A stretch of 64,000 nucleotides of DNA from Sphingopyxis sp. RIFCSPHIGHO2_12_FULL_65_19 (GCF_001830555.1 NZ_MIAM01000017.1:31868-95867); one strand, 5' to 3'; shown: positions 9,177 to 19,193, counted from the stretch's first letter. The notes: generated by a model from the letters alone, not told the origin. Numbers and translations are program-made.

Positions 9177-9938
9177 ATGACCCCGCGCTGGCCTTCGGTG
9201 CTCTGGGTGGTTCGCCACGGCCAAAGCGCCGGCAATGTCGCGCGCGATGCCGCCGACGCGGCGGGTGACCTGCGCATCGCGCTCGACCACCGCGATGTCG
9301 ATGTGCCCCTCTCCGCGCTGGGCGAGCAACAGGCGCAGGCGCTCGGCGGCTGGTTCGCGGCGGGGGAGGAAGACGGCCGCCCCGAGATCATGCTCGCCTC
9401 GCCCTATGTACGGGCCGTGCAGACCGCCGAAATCTTTCGCAGCGCGGGAGGCTGCGCGGCCGACGAGAAAATCTGCATCGACGAGCGGCTGCGCGAGAAG
9501 GAGTTCGGCATCCTCGATGGCCTCACGCGCCGCGGCATCGAGGTGGCGCATCCCGATCAGGCCGAATTCCGGCTGGCGCTCGGCAAATTCTATCACCGCC
9601 CGCCGGGCGGCGAAAGCTGGTGCGACGTGATTCTGCGCCTCCGCTCGCTCCTCGACACCGTCTCGCTCCATTATGGCGGGCGGCGCGTGATGATCGTCGC
9701 GCACCAGGTGGTCGTCCTTTGCCTGCGCACCATCATCGAAAATCTGGGGGAGGCCGAGATATTGGCGATCGACAGCGAGGGCGACGTCGCCAATTGCGCG
9801 ATCACCGAATATCGTTTCGACGCGGACGTGGGCCGCGACGGCAACCTCGTCCTGTCGCGCTACAATGTGACTGCGCCGATGGAGGGCGAAGTCCCGGTCA
9901 CCCGCGAACCCGATGCGATGGTGGCCGCGCGTGGCTGA
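9177..9938 (+). CDS. histidine phosphatase family protein
   Basis: VVRHGQSAGN motif; ASPYVRAVQTAEI; VMIVAHQVVV. Confidence 0.88.
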   Translation: MTPRWPSVLWVVRHGQSAGNVARDAADAAGDLRIALDHRDVDVPLSALGEQQAQALGGWFAAGEEDGRPEIMLASPYVRAVQTAEIFRSAGGCAADEKICIDERLREKEFGILDGLTRRGIEVAHPDQAEFRLALGKFYHRPPGGESWCDVILRLRSLLDTVSLHYGGRRVMIVAHQVVVLCLRTIIENLGEAEILAIDSEGDVANCAITEYRFDADVGRDGNLVLSRYNVTAPMEGEVPVTREPDAMVAARG

Positions 9939-10812
9939 GGCAACCCCGCTCGACACCGCCTGGCTCAAGGCGCATCCGCTTCCCGATCATCATGACAATG
10001 TCGACAAGAACGGCCGCGGCCGGGTTCTCGTGATCGGCGGTTGCCGCCGGGTGCCCGGCGGCATGCTGCTCACCGCCGAGGCGGCGTTCCGCGCCGGGGC
10101 GGGCAAGGTGACGATCGCGACGATCGCCTCGGCGGCGATCCCGATCGGCATCGCCTTTCCCGCCTGCGCCGTTGTCGCGCTCCCCGAAACCGAAGCGGGC
10201 GAGATTGCGCCCGAGGCGGCCGAACTGCTGCTCGCCGAGGTGGCGCTGCACGACGCCATCGTCTTCGGGCCCGCGATGATCGACGCCGACATCGTCCGGA
10301 CCTTGCTCGAAGCCCTGCTGCCGGCGCTGCCCGGGGACATCTTCCTCCTCCTCGACGCCGTCGCGCTGCGCGCAGCGGCCGCACATTCGGATGCGATCCG
10401 GGCGCGCGCCGCGCACACAATCCTCACCCCGCACGAAGGCGAACTTGCCGCGATGCTCGATGTAGCGAAAGAGGAGGTCGCGAGCGACCCGCTCGCGTCG
10501 CTCGGCAAGGCCGCCGACCGCTTCGGCGCGGCGGTGATGGTCAAGGGCGCGACGAGCCATCTCATCGCCGAGGGGAGCTGCCTGGCTTATGCGGGCGGCG
10601 GGCTCGGGCTAGCGGTCAGCGGCTCGGGCGACGTGCTGGCCGGCCTCATCGCCGGTCTCGGCGCGCAAGGCCTCTCGCCCCTGCAGGCGTCCGCCTGGGG
10701 CATCTGGCTGCACGGCGAAGCGGGGCGGCGGCTCGGCGAAACCATGGGGCCGCTCGGCTATCTTGCGCGCGAGCTGCTGCCGCTCGTCCCGGGGCTGATG
10801 CGCGGTGTCTGA
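9913..10812 (+). CDS. NAD(P)H-hydrate dehydratase (carbohydrate kinase-like fold)
   Basis: NGRGRVLVIGG, TPHEGELAAML, VKGATSHLIAEG, GSGDVLAGLIAGLGAQG. Confidence 0.88.
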   Translation: MRWWPRVAEATPLDTAWLKAHPLPDHHDNVDKNGRGRVLVIGGCRRVPGGMLLTAEAAFRAGAGKVTIATIASAAIPIGIAFPACAVVALPETEAGEIAPEAAELLLAEVALHDAIVFGPAMIDADIVRTLLEALLPALPGDIFLLLDAVALRAAAAHSDAIRARAAHTILTPHEGELAAMLDVAKEEVASDPLASLGKAADRFGAAVMVKGATSHLIAEGSCLAYAGGGLGLAVSGSGDVLAGLIAGLGAQGLSPLQASAWGIWLHGEAGRRLGETMGPLGYLARELLPLVPGLMRGV

Positions 10813-11500
10813 GCTCGATCTCCTCGACCCCGATCTCCTGCTGCCGATCGCGGGCGCGGTCATCGCCGGCGCGATTATCGGCGGCGAGCGCGAATATCGC
10901 GCGAGCCCGGCGGGTCTGCGCACCCATATCCTCGTCGCGCTGTCCTGCTGTCTCCTCATGCTGTCGGCCGTTCACCAGATGGAATGGCTCACCGACACGC
11001 CGACCGAGGTCGTGCGCATCGATCCCGTGCGCATGGCGCATGGCGTGCTCACCGGGATCGGCTTCCTGTGCGGGGGCGTGATCTTTCGCGAGGGGCTCAA
11101 TGTCCGCGGGCTCACCACCGCTGCATCGCTCTGGATGACCGCGACACTCGGCATCCTGTTCGGGGTCGGCTTCTACGAACTCGCCATCTTCGGCGGCGGC
11201 GCGACCTTCCTCGTGCTCGCTGCCGTCACCTGGACCGAGCGCCACGCGCCGCAGCGGCGCATCGCGCATATCACGCTCAACTATCGGGCGGGAACGAGCA
11301 TCGCCTCGGCCGAGGTCATCGCCCTGCTCGGCGAACATGGCCTCAAGGCGATCACCGTCGAACAGCGCCGCGCCGGCGGCGCGCCCGGTTTTACCGCCAT
11401 CGCCGCAGGCTATGGCGAGGAATGTGCCGATGCGCTGGCGGCGGCGCTCAGCGAGGACGATCGCATCGCCGCCTTCGACATCAGGCCGCAGCAGGGATGA
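10805..11500 (+). CDS. MgtC/SapB family protein
   Basis: AGAIIGGEREYRASPAGLRTHILVAL, GIGFLCGGVIFREGLNVRGLTTAASLWMTA. Confidence 0.92.
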   Translation: MSELDLLDPDLLLPIAGAVIAGAIIGGEREYRASPAGLRTHILVALSCCLLMLSAVHQMEWLTDTPTEVVRIDPVRMAHGVLTGIGFLCGGVIFREGLNVRGLTTAASLWMTATLGILFGVGFYELAIFGGGATFLVLAAVTWTERHAPQRRIAHITLNYRAGTSIASAEVIALLGEHGLKAITVEQRRAGGAPGFTAIAAGYGEECADALAAALSEDDRIAAFDIRPQQG

Positions 11501-12489
11501 AGGGTGGGGCCGGAACGGGCGCGGGCATGCCCGCTGGCCGCGACCCTTCGGGCGAGCCCGCTTATGATGCGCTCGTCATCGGCGCGGGACCCGCAGGGCT
11601 CACCGCCGCTCTCTATCTTGCGCGCTATCGCCGCCGCACCCTCGTGCTCCACGACGGACGCTCGCGCGCGCTTGGCGCGCCGATGGCCTGGAACGTGCCC
11701 GGATTTCCCGACGGAATATCGGGAGCCGATCTCGTCGCGCGGCTCACCGATCAGGCAGAGAGATACGGTGCCGAAATCGAATTGGCGCGCGTCGACTGTC
11801 TGTCCGCAGGCGCCGGCGGTGCCCCCTTCGCGGCGCGGCTCGAGGACGGCCGCCGCCTGTCGGCGCGCGGGCTCATTCTCGCGACCGGCGTCATCACCAA
11901 CGAGGCGGTGCTCGCTAGCGGCGACCATGACGCCGCCGTCCGGAGCGGCGCGCTGCGCTACTGCCCGATCTGCGACGGATTTGAGCATCGCGGGCGCAAG
12001 ATCGCCGTACTCGGGTCGGACCTTCACGGCGCCGCAGAGGCGATGTTCCTGAGGCAATATACCGACGATGTGACCCTCATCCCCAAGTGGCAGGTCGAGC
12101 TCACGCCCGCGCAGCGTGCCGAACTTCTGGCAAGCGACGTGCGGATCGAGGAGCGGCAGCTGCTTCGCCTCGCGCACCGGGACAGACGTATCGCGGTTCA
12201 GCTGGAGGGTGCGGAGGACGCGCTTTTCTTCGACACCCTCTATCCGGCGCTCGGGTCCGAACCGCGCAGCGAATTGCTGGCGGGGCTCGGTCTCCAAGGC
12301 GACGCCAATCGCTGCCTGCCCGCCGATGCCTTTGCCGAGCCCTTGATGCCCGGCGTCTACGGCGCCGGCGATGTTCTCGCCGGGCTCGACCAGATCAGCA
12401 CCGCGACGGGCCATGGCGCGGCGGCTGCGACGCGGCTTCACAACTGGCTGCGCCGTGTCGAAGGGCATGTAATGGCGGACCAGCACTGA
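11497..12489 (+). CDS. NAD(P)/FAD-dependent oxidoreductase, thioredoxin reductase-like
   Basis: VIGAGPAGLTAALYLARYRR, YCPICDGFEHRGRKIAVLG; ATGA overlap with mgtC-like gene. Confidence 0.88.
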   Translation: MKGGAGTGAGMPAGRDPSGEPAYDALVIGAGPAGLTAALYLARYRRRTLVLHDGRSRALGAPMAWNVPGFPDGISGADLVARLTDQAERYGAEIELARVDCLSAGAGGAPFAARLEDGRRLSARGLILATGVITNEAVLASGDHDAAVRSGALRYCPICDGFEHRGRKIAVLGSDLHGAAEAMFLRQYTDDVTLIPKWQVELTPAQRAELLASDVRIEERQLLRLAHRDRRIAVQLEGAEDALFFDTLYPALGSEPRSELLAGLGLQGDANRCLPADAFAEPLMPGVYGAGDVLAGLDQISTATGHGAAAATRLHNWLRRVEGHVMADQH

Positions 12490-12814
12490 AGGGCACGGGG
12501 CAGGCTATCGCTTCGACGGATGCACGAAAGCTGCTCGGCCGGGCGCGTTCGGCCCACATGGTTGTTGGGCAAAACCTGCCTCGATGGATCTGGCGACGCG
12601 ACGGGCGGATGGGGCGCTACCCGCCGCAGCGCGTGCAGGATTGATCTCGATCATCACGATTTTCGCGCCTTGGGCCCTGAAATCTGCTATGCAGAAGTGG
12701 CTGAGTCCCACCCTCATCGGCGTCTCTTGCGGCTGCCTGATTTTGCAGTCCGCCCTTTGCCTGAGGCGTTCCGATCGGTGCTGAGAGCAGGGTCGCGCTT
12801 GCTCCGGAACAGGA

Positions 12815-13081
12815 ATGGAGCATGTCATGCGCCTTTTTCATCTTCTTTTTCATGGCGAGGATGCGCGCGAGCCGCGCCGCGTCGAATTTCGCGCGCCCGA
12901 CGCCTATCAGGCGTTCCAGTTCGCGCTCAACGATCGCGGCAGTGCCGAGGTCGAACTATGGGACGGCGAGCAGCTTCTCGTTCGCATGAGCAAGACCGAA
13001 GCCAATCTCTGGAAGCTGCACGGCCTCCCCCCATCCCAAGGCACCGCGGGGCCCTCTGCTCAGTCAGGGGCGGCCGCCTGA
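12815..13081 (+). CDS. hypothetical protein (88 aa; start may be 12827)
   Basis: Coding-like composition, isolated plus ORF MRLFHLLFHGEDAREPRRVEFRAPDAYQAFQFALNDRGSAEVELWDGEQLLVRM. Confidence 0.6.
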   Translation: MEHVMRLFHLLFHGEDAREPRRVEFRAPDAYQAFQFALNDRGSAEVELWDGEQLLVRMSKTEANLWKLHGLPPSQGTAGPSAQSGAAA

Positions 13082-13148
13082 CCCGCGCTGCGGAGGTGAC
13101 GGGCGCGCGATGGACGCGTGACAGGTGGATCACGCCCGCTTGCCCGCC

Positions 13149-13637
13149 TTAGGCGGGCCGGCCGTCTTGCCCGGCGCAGAGGCCGAGGCATGCATCGACG
13201 AGCGCGCTCATCAGCACGGGTTTCGAGAAGAAGAAGCTGCCCTCGACCTGTCGATCGGCAAGCGGCACATTGGCCGAGGCATAGACGACGCCGCCGCCCG
13301 GATGAGCGTCGCGATAGGCTTCCGCGAGGCTCCATCCGTCGAGAGCGCCGGCAAGCCGGATATCGGTCACAAGGATATGCGGTCGCTCCTCGCCGATCAG
13401 GAGCAGTGCGTCCTCGGCGGTTTCGACCTCGCGAACCGCGAACCCGGCTGCCTCGAGCGCCTCGACGATGTCGATGCGGACGAGCCATTCGTCTTCGGCG
13501 ACGATGGCCGTGCAGAGAGGGGCGGGGGACGGGTTTGGCACGCTGATGACTTTCGCCCTGAAACATGGATCGAAGTTGAGAGGTCGCTCGGCGTCACGGC
13601 TGGGCGCATGGCAGTCTCGGCGGAACGCATCAACCAC
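13149..13637 (-). CDS. response regulator receiver protein (true start may be GTG at 13541)
   Basis: CTAIVAEDEWLVRIDIVEALEAAGFAV, ILVTDIRLAGALDGWSLAEAYR, FSKPV. Confidence 0.82.
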   Translation of the reverse strand: MVDAFRRDCHAPSRDAERPLNFDPCFRAKVISVPNPSPAPLCTAIVAEDEWLVRIDIVEALEAAGFAVREVETAEDALLLIGEERPHILVTDIRLAGALDGWSLAEAYRDAHPGGGVVYASANVPLADRQVEGSFFFSKPVLMSALVDACLGLCAGQDGRPA

Positions 13638-13712
13638 TCAAGGGTTTCTTTGCCATAGCGAATTCCCGTTTCGGGAACGCAGGGGCCATCGGAGGGGCAG
13701 GGACCATGACAT

Positions 13713-15281
13713 ATGCGTGAGACGCTGGTCGAGGACGAAGCGGCGCAAGGGGGCTTAGCCGTTCGCGAAAGTGCCGCGCACCTCGCGGCGCTCGTCGAGG
13801 GCTCGGACGATGCGATCATCAGTAAAACGCTCGATGGAACCATCACCAGCTGGAATCCCGCGGCCGAACGCATGTTCGGTTATCGTGCCGACGAGATCGT
13901 CGGCCGCTCGATCCTCACCCTCATCCCCGAGGAACGCCGCAGCGAAGAAACCGCGATCATCGAGCGTGTGCGCGCCGGCGAGCGCGTTCCGCCTTTCGAG
14001 ACGGTCCGTCGGCGCAAGGACGGCAGCCTCGTCGACCTCTCGATCACCGTGTCGCCGGTGCGCCGCGCCGACGGCACGATCATCGGCGCTTCGAAGATCG
14101 CGCGCGACATCTCGGAACGAAAGGCGGTCGAGGCGCAGCTCGCCCGCCAGGCCGAGCGGCTGACCCACCTCAATCGCGCCGCCCTCCTCGTATCGCAGGA
14201 TCTCGATCTCGAACGGATCGTCCAGGCGGTGACCGATATCGCGACGGAGCTCAGCGGTGCGCGCTTCGGCGCCTTCTTTTACAATGTGCTGGGCGACGAG
14301 GGCGAAAGTTACCTGCTCTTCTCGCTATCCGGCGCCCCGCGCGAGGCGTTCGAGCGCTTCGGCATGCCGCGCAATACCGCCGTCTTCGACCCGACGTTCC
14401 GCGAAGCGGGGACGATCCGGTCGGACGATATCCGCAAGGATCCGCGCTACGGCCTGAGCGCGCCGCACCACGGCATGCCGGAGGGGCATCTGCCCGTCGT
14501 GAGCTATCTCGCGGTTCCCGTCATCTCGCGCTCGGGCGCGGTGCTCGGCGGTCTTTTCTTTGGCCATGACGAGCCCGCCATGTTCAATGCCGAGGTCGAG
14601 GAGCTTGTCGAGGCCGTGGCTGCGCAGGCGGCGGTGGCGATGGACAACGCCCATCTTCACGAGGCGGCGCGCGTCGAGATCGCGGCGCGCGTGAAGGCCG
14701 AAGAGGAGCTCCAGCTCACTCTCGCCGAAATGCGCCACCGGGTGAAGAACACGCTCGCGATGGTCCAGGCGATCGCCGCACAGACGTTTCGCGAGACGCC
14801 GGCCGCCGAGCGCCAGTCGTTCGAGGCGCGCGTCCGCGCCCTCTCCGACGCGCACGACCTCCTCACCGAGCGCCACTGGGGCACCGTATCGGCCGGCGAA
14901 ATGATCGAGCGCGCGCTCCACGCTTTCGACAAGATGAAGCCGGGCCGCATCAGCCTCGCGGGGCCGGACGCCGAGGTGCCGGCGTCGAGGGCGCTGCTCG
15001 CGGCGATGGGGCTGCACGAACTCGGGACCAATGCGGTCAAATATGGAGCGCTGTCGGGCGATGCCGGCACGGTCGCGGTCGAGTGGGACATGGTGAACGA
15101 GAGCGGCCGGGATCGGCTCCGCCTGCGCTGGAGCGAGCAGGGCGGTCCCCCCGTCGCGCCTCCCGCGCGTACGGGGTTCGGCACGCGGATGCTCGAACGG
15201 GCGCTCCGCGGGCAGGGCGGCAGCGCGGCGATCGAATTCAGGCCCGAGGGTGTCTGCTGCACTCTCGAGCTTCCCGCATGA
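13713..15281 (+). CDS. PAS-GAF-HWE family sensor histidine kinase
   Basis: PAS (TITSWNPAAERMFGYRADEIVGRS), GAF, HWE signature EMRHRVKNTLAMVQAIAAQTFR and HELGTNAVKYGALS. Confidence 0.92.
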   Translation: MRETLVEDEAAQGGLAVRESAAHLAALVEGSDDAIISKTLDGTITSWNPAAERMFGYRADEIVGRSILTLIPEERRSEETAIIERVRAGERVPPFETVRRRKDGSLVDLSITVSPVRRADGTIIGASKIARDISERKAVEAQLARQAERLTHLNRAALLVSQDLDLERIVQAVTDIATELSGARFGAFFYNVLGDEGESYLLFSLSGAPREAFERFGMPRNTAVFDPTFREAGTIRSDDIRKDPRYGLSAPHHGMPEGHLPVVSYLAVPVISRSGAVLGGLFFGHDEPAMFNAEVEELVEAVAAQAAVAMDNAHLHEAARVEIAARVKAEEELQLTLAEMRHRVKNTLAMVQAIAAQTFRETPAAERQSFEARVRALSDAHDLLTERHWGTVSAGEMIERALHAFDKMKPGRISLAGPDAEVPASRALLAAMGLHELGTNAVKYGALSGDAGTVAVEWDMVNESGRDRLRLRWSEQGGPPVAPPARTGFGTRMLERALRGQGGSAAIEFRPEGVCCTLELPA

Positions 15282-15448
15282 CCAGCATCTTGGGCGCGGC
15301 GGGATCGCGCGAGGCTCGCGCGGTTCGTGGTTCGAGGATCGAAGGTGCGGGCCGAAGGTCGATGGTCGAAGGGAGCGGTTCGCAGGGTGGGCGTCTCAAA
15401 CCTTGCTCGTGGCTGGCGAGTATGGCGCGGCTCGGCTAAGGCGTAGCC

Positions 15449-15706
15449 ATGGCTGGAATCGGATCACGCATCGACGAGTCGGGGATGCTGCTGCGCGTAG
15501 CAGGCGGTTTTGCGCTTCGCCGCGACCTCGGCGGCCGCTGGCGGCTCGACCTTCGCCGCACCCCCGTCGACCATGTCGAGAAGCGCGTGCGCATCACGGG
15601 CACGCTCGTCGGCGACGATCTTGTCGAGGTCGACGGCGTCGCCCCGGAAGGTGCCGCCCCGCCGGGTGGCGAACGCCCGGACAGCGGCTCGGCCATGGAG
15701 GCATAG
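15449..15706 (+). CDS. DUF5818-like small protein
   Basis: RVAGGFALRRDLGGRWRLDLRRTPVDHVEKRVRITGTLVGDDLVEVDGV. Confidence 0.7.
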   Translation: MAGIGSRIDESGMLLRVAGGFALRRDLGGRWRLDLRRTPVDHVEKRVRITGTLVGDDLVEVDGVAPEGAAPPGGERPDSGSAMEA

Positions 15707-15837
15707 GCACGCCGCGACTGGCGAAGCTGCCCGGCGGGAGGATTGAAAAGCCGGACGTCCGCAGGCGGTCCGAATGCAACTCATTTTTGATGGTCCCGAG
15801 CCGCGGAACAAAGTGGCGTAATGCCGGTTAGAGCTGC

Positions 15838-16641
15838 ATGACCCACAGCATCGCAAGCCCCGCACCTGCCGCCGATCCGGCGCGTTTCATCGTCCTTCTC
15901 TGTGCGCTGGCGCAAATCGGAGCTGCCCTCTTGCCAGCGATGGGAATCGGCACTCCGGTCGGCGAGCGTTCGGACGTCGTGCAGACGCTGATAACGCCCG
16001 CGGGCTGGGCCTTCTCGATCTGGGGCGCGCTTTATCTGGGATCGATGATTTTCGCGCTCCTCCAGTTCACCGCCTCCGGGCGCGATAGCGCGTTGTTCGC
16101 CGCGCTGCGCTGGCCGGCGGCCGGCGCCTTTCTCGGCAATGCGCTCTGGGCCACTTGGGTGCAGCTAGGCGACATCGACGCGGTATCGACTCTCATCATT
16201 TTCGGCTCGCTTGTCTCGATCCTTATCGCCTATCGCCGTATCGCCACTTGGACCGCGTCCATTTCGGTGGCCGAGCGCTGGGGCGCCATCCTGCCGCTGT
16301 CAGCGCTCGCTTCCTGGTTGACCGCAGCCTCGATCGTCAATGTCGCCGCCACTTTGCGCTACTATGGCGTCGACGCTGCGCCCGATGTCGCGCCGCTCAT
16401 CTCCGCCGCGATTATCGTCGTGGGCGGTCTGATCGCGGCCGCGGCCCTTGCGCGGGGCAAGGGCAATCCGCCTTTCGCGCTCGTCTTCCTCTGGGCGCTG
16501 GCAGCGATCTTTGCAGCCGGCGGGCAGGAGGCGGCTGCCATCGCGGTGGCGGCAGCGATCGCGGCGATCCTCGTGCTGATCGGAATTTTGCTGGGCTGGC
16601 GCGACGGCGGCGCGCACCATTGGTCCGCTTCGAGATCGTAA
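15838..16641 (+). CDS. TspO/MBR-like multi-TM membrane protein
   Basis: Hydrophobic repeats with TPAGWAFSIWGALYLGSMIFALLQF. Confidence 0.7.
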   Translation: MTHSIASPAPAADPARFIVLLCALAQIGAALLPAMGIGTPVGERSDVVQTLITPAGWAFSIWGALYLGSMIFALLQFTASGRDSALFAALRWPAAGAFLGNALWATWVQLGDIDAVSTLIIFGSLVSILIAYRRIATWTASISVAERWGAILPLSALASWLTAASIVNVAATLRYYGVDAAPDVAPLISAAIIVVGGLIAAAALARGKGNPPFALVFLWALAAIFAAGGQEAAAIAVAAAIAAILVLIGILLGWRDGGAHHWSASRS

Positions 16642-16942
16642 ATCTGTCTCGGGGACGCTCGAGCGTCTTCGCCGCAGTCGGTTTGCTTTCGAACTTTTCC
16701 GAGGTTCAGCGCGCGATCGGCACCTTCTTACGGCGAGGCGCACCGGGCATCGCCGCGTCCCTGCGGCCAGCCGCGATCCCGACCCGCGCTTGAGGCGTCT
16801 GCCGGGGCGCGGCCCCGGCGCAACGGGCTTCGCCCGTCCTCCACTGCCGTTGCGGCCCTCTGGGTGCGCCGGCGCCTGGCGGCGCCCCGGCTGCCTTTCT
16901 GCGCCGCGGGACGGGCTCGCGGGCAAGGGCAGGAGACACATC

Positions 16943-17266
16943 ATGGGAGCCATCGGCTTCGTCAGCGGCATGATCGAGAAGGGCTTTGTCGGCGAACTTC
17001 GCACCCTCTCGATCCGGGTGCCGATCGAAATTCGCATCAACCGCGGCAAGGGGAGCGAGGTGCAGCCCGACTACCGCGTCTACTCCGACGACGTCGAGAT
17101 CGGCGCGGGATGGGTGCGCCTCGCGGCGGTGTCCGAGCGCCGCTACGTGTCGCTCGCCCTCGAAGCCCCCGAGTTCGGGCAGCGGCGCCTTTATGCGAAC
17201 CTTGCTCGCGCGGCGGGGCAGGACAATCCCGACGCTTATGCGCTGCTTTGGAACCCCGCCGACTGA
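16943..17266 (+). CDS. DUF736 family protein
   Basis: MGAIGFVSGMIEKGFVGELRTLSIRVPIEIRINRG...DYRVYSDDVEIGAGWVR. Confidence 0.85.
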   Translation: MGAIGFVSGMIEKGFVGELRTLSIRVPIEIRINRGKGSEVQPDYRVYSDDVEIGAGWVRLAAVSERRYVSLALEAPEFGQRRLYANLARAAGQDNPDAYALLWNPAD

Positions 17267-17351
17267 CGGCGTTAGAAAAACGCGCGGCATGTCCTCGCAC
17301 TGGCTGCAATAGCTGGTGCGCAGGAGGCGCCGCCTTGATAGGGTGACGACG

Positions 17352-18281
17352 ATGAAAAGCGGTATCGACCATCTTCCCCCGCACAAGCAGCGTGAACTCG
17401 AGCGCGTCGTCGAGATCGTCTTCGAAGAATTCGAGGATGCGCTGGCGCTCGCGACACAGGGCTGGAAGAAGAAGGGACGCATCTCGAAAATCATTCTCTA
17501 TGGCAGCTATGCGCGGGGAGGGTGGGTCGACGAGCCGCATACGGCGAAGGGCTATCAGTCGGACTATGACCTGCTGATCATCGTCAACGACAAGCGGCTG
17601 ACCGATCGGGCCGATTATTGGTCGAAGCTCGACGACCGGCTCATTCGCGAACTGTCGGTGACGAAGACGCTGCGGACGCCGGTGAATTTCATCGTGCACA
17701 GTCTCGACGAGGTGAACTCCGGGCTGTCGCAGGGCCGCTATTTCTTCATGGACGTCGCGCGCGACGGGATTGCGCTGTACGAGGCCGAGGACAGTGAGCT
17801 TGCCGAGCCGCAGCCGAAGACGCCGCATGCGGCGCTTGAGATGGCGCGGGAGTATTTTGACGAGTGGTTTCCGAGCGGCGGCGAGTTCTTCGACAACTAC
17901 CAATTCAATCTGGATAAGGAACGTTTCAACAACGCCGCTTTCCAACTTCACCAAGCAGCGGAGCGCTACTACAATTGCGCTCTTCTCGTCTGCTCGTTCT
18001 ACTCACCTCACGTGCATAACCTCGCTTTCCTGCGAACCCAAGCGGAGCGGATTGATATGCGGATAATCGATGCCTGGCCTCGCGAGACGAGGTCGGAGCG
18101 GTCTCACTTTGAGAAGCTGAAAGAGGCGTACATCAAGGCGCGCTACTCTAAGCATTACAGCATCACCGCCCAGGAACTGGCTTGGCTGGGTGAGCGGGTT
18201 ACCAATCTGGCTAGCATCGTCGAACTGGTGTGCCGCGAACGCATTGCGCTATTGGAATCGACGGCGCGCGACGCTGGCTGA
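17352..18281 (+). CDS. fused MNT nucleotidyltransferase - HEPN domain protein
   Basis: IILYGSYARGG..SDYDLLIIV nucleotidyltransferase signature; C-terminal HEPN-like helical region FQLHQAAERYYNCALLV...KLKEAYIKARYSKHYSITAQELAWLGERV. Confidence 0.85.
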   Translation: MKSGIDHLPPHKQRELERVVEIVFEEFEDALALATQGWKKKGRISKIILYGSYARGGWVDEPHTAKGYQSDYDLLIIVNDKRLTDRADYWSKLDDRLIRELSVTKTLRTPVNFIVHSLDEVNSGLSQGRYFFMDVARDGIALYEAEDSELAEPQPKTPHAALEMAREYFDEWFPSGGEFFDNYQFNLDKERFNNAAFQLHQAAERYYNCALLVCSFYSPHVHNLAFLRTQAERIDMRIIDAWPRETRSERSHFEKLKEAYIKARYSKHYSITAQELAWLGERVTNLASIVELVCRERIALLESTARDAG

Positions 18282-18458
18282 GGCTCCAAAAGCAAAGGGC
18301 CCTGCCGTGGCAGAGCCCTCTCTTCTTTCGGCGTGGAGGGGTCTCCAACCGAAAGATGCCCCTTTTGCTCCCGGGGTCGCACGGAAGCATTAGAACGACG
18401 ACAATAAGGCTCTGCGCGTTCGTGGCAATAAACACAGGTTAAGTAGGCGAACTTGGTT

Positions 18459-18710
18459 TTAGATCGCCGTGCTGATTCGATACGGTCCTTTGCGAAGGGG
18501 GAGGGTCTCACCCTTCCAGCTAAGCTGCACCAGATTCTTAGCGAGCATGCCGTCGATTGCGGCATGGACCATTGGCATGGTGCTGCGCCAGTTCGGCCCT
18601 TCGGTTATCGCGCGAGCGACCTCACTCGGACATACCGAACCCCCGGGGAACCGGGCGGCCAGAAGCGCAAGAACAGCCTCTTGTGCTTTATCGTCCACGC
18701 TCGCCTCCAC
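18459..18710 (-). CDS. DUF3253 domain protein
   Basis: AVLALLAARFPGGSVCPSEVARAI...WRSTMPMVHAAIDGMLAKNLVQLSWKGE. Confidence 0.85.
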   Translation of the reverse strand: MEASVDDKAQEAVLALLAARFPGGSVCPSEVARAITEGPNWRSTMPMVHAAIDGMLAKNLVQLSWKGETLPLRKGPYRISTAI

Positions 18711-18981
18711 CGCGCGACGAGCGTCCTTTGGTCATAGGGTTGGGTTTCGGTGGCGGTTTCCATCCCGGAGGCGGCGTCATGCGTTGCTGGCTCGTGCCGA
18801 GCCCCATCGCGCCGGGCTGCTGCCGTTCGATGCCCGACAGGTCCGCTTGCTCGGCCTCTTCGGGGGCAGCGCCGCCGCGCAAAAGATTGATCTGGTCTCG
18901 GCAGCGGCGCGCCTCTTCGAAGTCGAGCGTATCGACAGCGGCTTGCATTCTCTTTCGAAGTGCTTCGATCGCCTTGGTCAT
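18688..18981 (-). CDS. UvrB/UvrC (UVR) motif-containing protein
   Basis: MTKAIEALRKRMQAAVDTLDFEEARRCRDQINLLRG. Confidence 0.8.
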   Translation of the reverse strand: MTKAIEALRKRMQAAVDTLDFEEARRCRDQINLLRGGAAPEEAEQADLSGIERQQPGAMGLGTSQQRMTPPPGWKPPPKPNPMTKGRSSRGGGERGR

Positions 18982-19193
18982 TCTCGCTATACGCCTGACC
19001 CGAGTATTGGCCGCATCCTAATCGGAGCAACGGCATCTCGCCTGCATTAGTTGCACACGAAACAAAGTGTTGCCCAGTGGCATCAGCGGGAGAGAATCGG
19101 CGAGCCGGTGCGGCAATTTCGATGGTGTCTTCCTCGCGTTGAAGTATGTGCCGCCCCGCGACCCGATGAAGGGGCTCCTTCATCACAAAACTT

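Noticed and set aside
15809-15833. GGAAC-N16-GGTT upstream of the TspO-like gene as an EcfG promoter
   Set aside because: -10 deviates and it lies almost on the start codon; too weak to call.
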